Positions 58,105 to 64,000 of a DNA stretch of 64,000 nucleotides are shown here, in pieces (the first letter of the stretch is position 1; each line of letters starts with the position of its first letter). Below the pieces are notes generated by a model. That model was given only the letters and a program-made list of their open reading frames with translations, was not told the DNA's origin and made no database searches. This DNA is from Chlorella sorokiniana (lineage: Eukaryota > Chlorophyta > Trebouxiophyceae > Chlorellales > Chlorellaceae): contig CP084608.1 of NCBI GenBank assembly GCA_025917655.1, positions 372,001 through 436,000 of the forward strand, given 5' to 3'. A program made the translations under genes and the position numbers.

Positions 58105-61100
58105 ATGGCGGCGGGCGGCAGCCCAGCCGCTGCCGCCGCCGGCGGCGTGCGCTTGTGCCGCTGCTTGGCGTGCACAGCCAGCAGCCCCTGAGCTACCTGT
58201 TGGAGCTGGATGGATTCACGTTTTTGCTGGACTGCGGCTGGAACGATGCCTACGACCCTCGGCTGCTGCAGCCAGTGGTGGAGGTGCTGCCGCACATTGA
58301 TGCAGGCAAGCAGTACAGAGCGACAGCGGCTGCTGCATGCCTCCGGCCCCTGCCGATAGGCGCTGGGTCGCAGCAGCACGGCGCTCAAACGCACAACCTG
58401 CACTTGCTGGCTGGTGGCTGCCACCCAACTCGCTGCGCAACCTCGGTTCTGCCCACTTCCCTGCTCAAGGGTGCCCACTCTGACCCCAGCAACCTCCAGT
58501 CTTGATGGGGAACTCAGCCGCAATGCTCGCCCCCATGCACCCCCACCGGCTGCAGTGCTGCTGTCGCACTCCGACCCCGCGCACCTGGGTGCGCTGCCGT
58601 ACCTGGTGGGCCGCCGCGGCCTGCGGGCGCCCGTGTACGCCACCTCCCGGTGCACAAGATGGGCCAGATGTTCATGTACGACCAGTACCTCAGCCGCCAG
58701 GTGGGCCTGGTCTTGCAGCCGACAGCTGCCAGGGGCAAAGACTGCAATGTGTAGCCCCACAACACATTGTTCCATCAGTACCCAAGGCACGGCGGTCGCC
58801 GCGCGCCTTACCCCGACGCTCACACCTTGTTCCGTTGTTTGTGCCTGTTTGTGGCCTCGCAGGCGGTCAGCGACTTTGACGTCTTTAACCTGGACGATGT
58901 GGACACCGCCTTTGCGCTGGTGCAGTCGCTGCGGTACCAGCAGAACCTGTCCCTCAGGTGCGGTACCGCAGTATTGGACTGCCGAAGGGGCCGCCGCCGC
59001 GAGCCGTTTGCCGGTGGCACCTGTGAAGCAATGCGGCGCCTGCCCGACCCACCCTGATGCCCCTGGCGCCCACCGACCGTCCTGGCTGCTTCCTTCCCTG
59101 CTGTCCGCAGCGGCAAGGGTGCCGGCATCGTCATCACCCCGTTTGCGGCGGGCCACATGCTGGGCGGCGCGGTGTGGCGCATCTCCAAGGGCGGCGAGGA
59201 CTACGTCTACGCTGTGGACTACAACCACAGGTGGGTGTGGGTGGGCCGCCTTGCCTGTGCACGGTGCAACTTCTGTTTACTACCTGGTGCCGGCAGAACA
59301 GCCTGCAGGCTGCGGGCACACGCAGGCTGTAGGCGGCCCAGGCCCGCAGGAACGGCGCTCGTGGCCCGTCATTGCACAGCTGCCTCCTAGACGGGTCCGC
59401 CCAACGACCGCCGTCAGCGTTCGCAGTCGCGCGCTCACCCCGCCCTGCCCCACCCTTCGTGCCCGCTGCCGCCAGGAAGGAGCGCCATTTGAGCGGCACG
59501 ACGCTGGAGTCAGCCTTCCGACGCCCCGCCCTGCTCATCACTGACGCTTTCAACGCGCTGCAGCTGGCGCCCGAAAGGTGCGCCTGTGAGTGCCGGTGGG
59601 TGTGTGGTTGGGGGTGTGCACAGGGGTTGCTGGGAGCAGGCACAGCCGCCGCCGCTGCTGCTGCGCACCACGCTGCAGCCTCCTTGCTGCACACAACCCA
59701 GCCTGGCATCAGGGATGCCGGCAAGGCTGTGCCGTGTGCTGCCGGCCGCTCCATGTGGCTTGCTTTCCGAGCAATGCGCCCTGCATGCACATCTCCAGCC
59801 CACCCACCCACCCCTCCTCCCTTGTCAACCTCCACACGCAGGCCCGGCAGGGAGCAGCAGCTTCTGAATGCGGTGATGGCCACGCTGCGAGGCGACGGCT
59901 CTGTGCTGATGCCAATAGACACAGGTGGGCGGTGTGTGTGGGTGTGTGGAGGTCGGGGACGGGGCTGGTGGCGGTGTGGGGTCCAGCACGCGTGCACGGC
60001 GCAGCAAGCCACGAAATGCTGGTACAGCAGAGAGGTTGCGGTGGGGAAGCTTGGCATCCAAGGTTGTCCGCTGCCTGTGCTGCGCAGCGGGGCGCCTGCT
60101 GGAGCTGGTGCTTCTGCTGGAGCGGCACTGGGCGGAGCACCGCCTCACGTACCCGCTGGTCCTGCTGTCAGCCATGGCGTACAGGCAAGGGCCCCGCGGC
60201 TTCTCCCCAGCTTCTGCCGGCGCCCGCGCTGCCGCTGCAAGGGCTGGGCTGCGAATGCACGCTGTTGGGGCTTGCAGCAGTGACCCGCAAGCCATCGACC
60301 GCACCTCCAATCAGGGGGACAGCTCTTGCGCCTACATCACTCCCTCATGTTTCATCTGTTATGTTTCTTTTCCCTGCACTGGCACACTTCCTCGCCGCCG
60401 CCTCACCCCACCCCCAACCCCTCCTTCCCCGCGCAGCACCCTTGAGTTTGCCAAGAGCCAGCTGGAGTGGATGAACGAGGCCCTGGTGCGCTCGCTGGGC
60501 CACTCGCGCGACAACCCCTTCAGCACACGGTGAGGCGGCGGAGGGCGGGCCCTGGAGGGAAGCCTTGCGGTTGCGGCGGCGGCGGCGGCGCCCTGTACCT
60601 GGCAGCCCGGCTGCTGGCTGCCGCGTCCGGCTGCTGTTGGGTGGATTGGGGGCGTTGTGGGGAGCCCCTTGATCTGTGCTGCAGCAGGCGGTACGCAGCT
60701 GCTGCCGCTTCCCCCTATACATAACGACCCCCGACAAACACATGCGCTTCACATAACCCACCCATCTACTTATTCGCCCGCCCCTGCCGCCCGCCAGGTT
60801 TTGAAGCTGTGCAGCAGCCGCGAGGAGCTGGCGCACCTGCCCCGCGGCCCCAAGCTGGTGCTGGCCACGCTGCCCTCCCTGGAGGCGGGCTTCAGCCGCC
60901 AGCTGTTCCTGGAGTGGGCCGCGGAGCCGCGGAACGCCGTCGTTTCGTGACCCGGGGAGCCGGGCACGCTGGCGGAGCGATTGTTGCGGCTGGGGGCGGA
61001 GCGCGACGCGGCGGGCCCGGCGGCGCCGCCGCCCACGCTGCGGCTGGTGCGGGCGCGGCGCGTGCCGCTGGAGGGGCGGGAGCTGGAGGAGCACCTGGCG

Positions 61101-63836
61101 CAGCAGGCGCGGCGGGCAGAGGAGGAAGCTGCCGCAGCGGTGGCGGCGGCCGCCGCGGCGGAGGCGGTGGCGGCAGAGGCGGCGGAGGCTGCGCTGCGCG
61201 ATGGGGCCACGGCCGCGGAGCTGCTGGGCCCCCGCACCTCGGTGCAGCGCGTGAGCTCTCTGGCCATCGGCCACCTGCGGTCTCAGCGAGGCGGTACCGG
61301 TACCGCTGTACTGGGCGAGGTGGTGGCCCCAGACGGGCGGCCGGTGGCCGAGGTGCAGGCCCCGCTGCGGTTGCAGCGGCGGCGTGCCTGGTGGAAGGCT
61401 TTGAGGCGCCCGGGTGAGCGGGACCGTCAGCTTCTGCGCAGCTTCCTGCGACATGCATCGTCGCCGGGAGCAGGGCGCCTGCCCTGGCGTGATGTCAGCG
61501 CCGCACACGCCCAGCGACGGCCTGCACTCCCCTTCGGCTCCGCTGGCACGCCCACCGGCGGCGAGTCGTGAGCAGCGCCGGGCCAACCAGGCCCCAACGC
61601 ACCTCCTGTACACACACTCTTCCAAGGTTCTCCCCTCCTGGCGGGTGCTGCAGGGCGGCGGCACCCATGTTCCCGTTTGAGGACGAGTGGGAGGGGATGG
61701 CGTATGATGAGTATGGTGCCGCCCTGGACGAAACCGAGTTTGAGGCGGCCCAGGCCCCAGGTGGGCGTGTTGCCGGGTGGAAGAGTTGGTGGGGGTGGGG
61801 GTGGGGGTCGGGGGAGGAGGGGGGTTGGGGGCGAAGCTGTTTGTGTGTGTGTTTGTGTGTGTGTTTTGGGGGTGGCGGCGGAGGGGTTCAAAGAGGGGGA
61901 AATGGAGTCGTGTGCGGCGAGCCAAGTCGCATCCCTTGCCCCACCCATTGTTGGGCTGGTTAGTGATGAGTATGTACGCTGTCATCGTAATCCAGATGAT
62001 TGATTCTTTTGTTGAAGCAGGGTGCCCAGTTCCTGCCTATCCAGCCTATCCCCCAGTTCCTTGCTTCTCACTGCCCTACCCAATCAACCGAACACGCTTC
62101 TCGCTGCTATACACAAGCAACCACATGCGTCGCGCCACGCCTGGACACGCACACACACACACACACGCGTGCGCGCGCACACTTGTGCCTCCCGCTGCAG
62201 CCTTCAAGGCGATGGAGGCGGAGATGGAGGCGGAGGCGGAGGCGGAGGATGCCGCCGCTCCCCCAACCTGCCCACCAAAATCGAGTCAAAAGAGATCGAC
62301 GTCATGCTGCGCTGCGCTGTGCTGCGATTCGACTTTGACGGCCGCTCCGGTGTGTGGCCCTTGCCCCTGTGCCCTTTATGAGCAGTCCAGTCCGTGCTCT
62401 TTGCCAACAAGCGGTTGCCGCCCTGCCTTTTGACTGGCCAACTGCAGCCTGGGCAAGCCAGCATGGGGCCTTGTGCGCGTGTGCATACTGGCAGCCGCCT
62501 GGCTTTGCGTTTGAACTTGCAGCATCACATCCCATCACATCTCGCTCAATGCGCACGCCTGCTGCACGCCCGCCTTGCGGCCGCAGCCCCACCGCCACTC
62601 CCCCCGCCCCCCATCCTGTGTGCAGACGGGCGCAGCGTGCGCACCATGCTGGCCCACGTGGCGCCACGTCAGCTCATCCTGGTGCACGGTACCGCCGAAA
62701 GTTCCGCCGCTCTTGCGGAGCACCTGCGCGGCGAGCTGGCCAGCCTGCTGACCCGGGTGCACACGCCGGCCGCGGGCCAGGCGGTGGAGCTGGCGGCGGA
62801 GCCGTCGTACCGCCTCGCGCTCAGGTGGTGTACCGCTTTTGTCGCGCCGACTGGCGCCGCCCAGCTGGCCGGTCGGGGCCTGTCGCTTGCATTCAAGCCT
62901 TGTGACCTGCCTGCATTCTGGTCTGGGGTGGTCTGGGAGAGCGGCTTGGTGAAGCAATTTGTCGGCCTGGGCCCTCCTCCCCCGCGCGGTACACACGTTG
63001 GCACCGTACTCCTTCCTGTACCGCAGCGACGAGCTGATGGCGGGGCTGCGCCAGCACCGTATCGGCGACTACCATCTGGCGTGGGTGGAGGGGGTGGTGG
63101 GCCCCCCGCAGACGGCTCCGAGGTGCGCTGGCTGCCGCTGCGGTGCGGTGTCGCCTCCACGTGTGACCTCCATGCATGCTGGCCTCCCGCTGCCGGAGCC
63201 TTCCCTTCTGCACCCGCCCTGCGCCCTGGCGGGTCCAAACTGCCGTCCACAGCCCTGCCTTGCGCCCCCTGCCAACCTGCCTCGTTCCGCTCTTTCCCCC
63301 TGTCTACCCCCCGCAGAGCCAGCTGCCGCAGCTGCGGCCGGCGGCAGGCGCCGGCGCCGAGGGCGGCTACGGCGGCGTGTTCATCGGCGATGCGCGCCTG
63401 TCGGGTGCCGCGCCGCCCGCCGCCGCTTGCTGGGGCCGCGTGCTGGCTGCGGGGGCCTGGGCGGCTGCAGGGGGCAGACAAACAGCACAGGCGACAGACG
63501 CCATCCCAGTCTGACAGCAAGTCAACGCCTCGAGTGTGTTCCCGCAGCGATGCCAGGCATTGAGCCCACCACTTCACTCCGCTTCGCTCACTCACCGCCC
63601 ACCCATCACTCGCCCTCCCCACCTCCCCCGCCACAGAGCTGAAGCAGGCTCTGGCGGCGGCTGGCATAGCCTCCGAGTTCCATGCGGGCGCGCTGTACTG
63701 CTCAGGCCATGTGGTGGTACGGCGGCGCCAGGCTGGCGGCGGCGCAGACGGCGGCGGCCTGGAGCTGGAGGGGGCGCTGTCGGAGCAGTACTACCGCATC
63801 CGGGAGGTGGTGTACGGGCAGTACCACATCTGCTGA
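58105..63836 (+). CDS. CPSF2: Cleavage and polyadenylation specificity factor subunit 2 (CPSF100)
   Basis: CPSF2 is the non-catalytic metallo-beta-lactamase/beta-CASP partner of the CPSF73 nuclease in mRNA 3'-end cleavage. About 16 exons include 58105-58305, 58556-58700, 58863-58957, 59111-59230, 59476-59577, 59842-59924, 60088-60184, 60437-60529 and a long one from 60798. Markers are [39 protein letters not shown] (lacking the HxHxDH motif, as expected for CPSF100), [57 protein letters not shown] and [20 protein letters not shown]. An Ala/Glu-rich insertion lies near 61120-61200. As written, TGA at 60948-60950 interrupts the conserved NAVV...GTLAERL block. Restoring bases in the T and G runs beside it recovers the family length exactly. 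Other missing bases are inferred near 58155, 58650, 60798 and 62260. Donors after 58305 and 60184 are GC. Confidence 0.92.
61788..61832 (+). other. Dense G-runs with G-quadruplex potential in a CPSF2 intron
   Basis: At least six G-runs of four or five bases, separated by one to three bases, lie on the RNA-sense strand just downstream of the donor at about 61760. A G-rich start of an intron can act as a splicing enhancer, but nothing here proves it. Confidence 0.5.
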
Positions 63837-64000
63837 GCAATACCACGTCTGGTGCCAGCAGAGGTGCCTGCGGCGTCAGAACACGTCGTTCCTCCCTCTT
63901 CCCCGCTTTTCCCCCGCCTGCCCTGCTGCCCTTCCTCTCCTCCCGTCCCTGCCCTCCCCTGCCTCATCCCAATTGCATCATCTAAACATTTGAACATCTA

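Noticed and set aside
60948-60950. TGA read as selenocysteine in CPSF2
   Set aside because: CPSF2 is not a selenoprotein, the site is not a Cys position in the family, and adjacent homopolymers explain the stop.
1-64000. tRNA or rRNA genes
   Set aside because: I looked for T-arm GTTCRANNC boxes paired with a plausible acceptor stem and for conserved rRNA blocks and saw none. A tRNA covariance scan would settle it.

Overview
The window is GC-rich nuclear DNA of a green alga. Coding is split into many short exons separated by introns, CAG/CTG-coded Q and A tracts are common, TGTAA-type poly(A) signals follow several genes, and the gene set is eukaryotic (RAD50, FANCM, CENH3, REV7, ARP2, CPSF2, LIN1/CD2BP2) with one plastid fibrillin. 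This fits a core chlorophyte, probably a Chlorella-like trebouxiophyte. The species cannot be fixed from sequence alone. I see no viral, bacterial, CRISPR or transposon block.

Layout, left to right: an unrecognised plus-strand gene cut by the window start (1-1472); a small secreted orphan (1920-2890, minus); RAD50 with about 40 exons (3906-16829, minus); a secreted kelch protein (17753-19902, plus); the centromeric histone CENH3 (20757-21827, plus); a large FANCM helicase whose exon chain runs on into a C-terminal PHD finger (23413-35579, minus); an LRR/coiled-coil protein of LRRCC1/VFL1 type (35835-41377, minus); REV7 (41442-42414, minus), only 64 bases upstream of the LRR gene; a PAP/fibrillin (42769-43805, plus); ARP2 (44029-47796, minus); a LIN1/CD2BP2-like splicing factor (48163-50693, minus); an Mpv17/PMP22 protein (51249-52732, plus); a BTB protein (53488-54816, minus); a beta-propeller/coiled-coil protein resembling WDCP (55034-57043, minus); TMEM230 (57192-57680, minus); and CPSF2/CPSF100 (58105-63836, plus).

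Four of these genes serve chromosome maintenance: RAD50 in double-strand-break sensing, FANCM in fork remodelling, REV7 in translesion synthesis, and CENH3 in centromere identity. CPSF2 and LIN1 act in mRNA 3'-end formation and splicing. Four gene pairs share divergent upstream regions and several same-strand neighbours are 64-217 bases apart, so the locus is compact despite its long introns.

Two properties cut across the genes. First, at least 13 introns are best explained as GC-AG introns with (A/C)AG|GC donors, chosen because exon phase and protein homology both need them. Second, about 20 places need a base (occasionally two) added back inside or beside a short homopolymer to keep the conserved frame. 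All errors run in the missing-base direction, which points to an indel-prone long-read assembly rather than to pseudogenes. Exon coordinates are exact where both splice sites and phase agree and approximate elsewhere.
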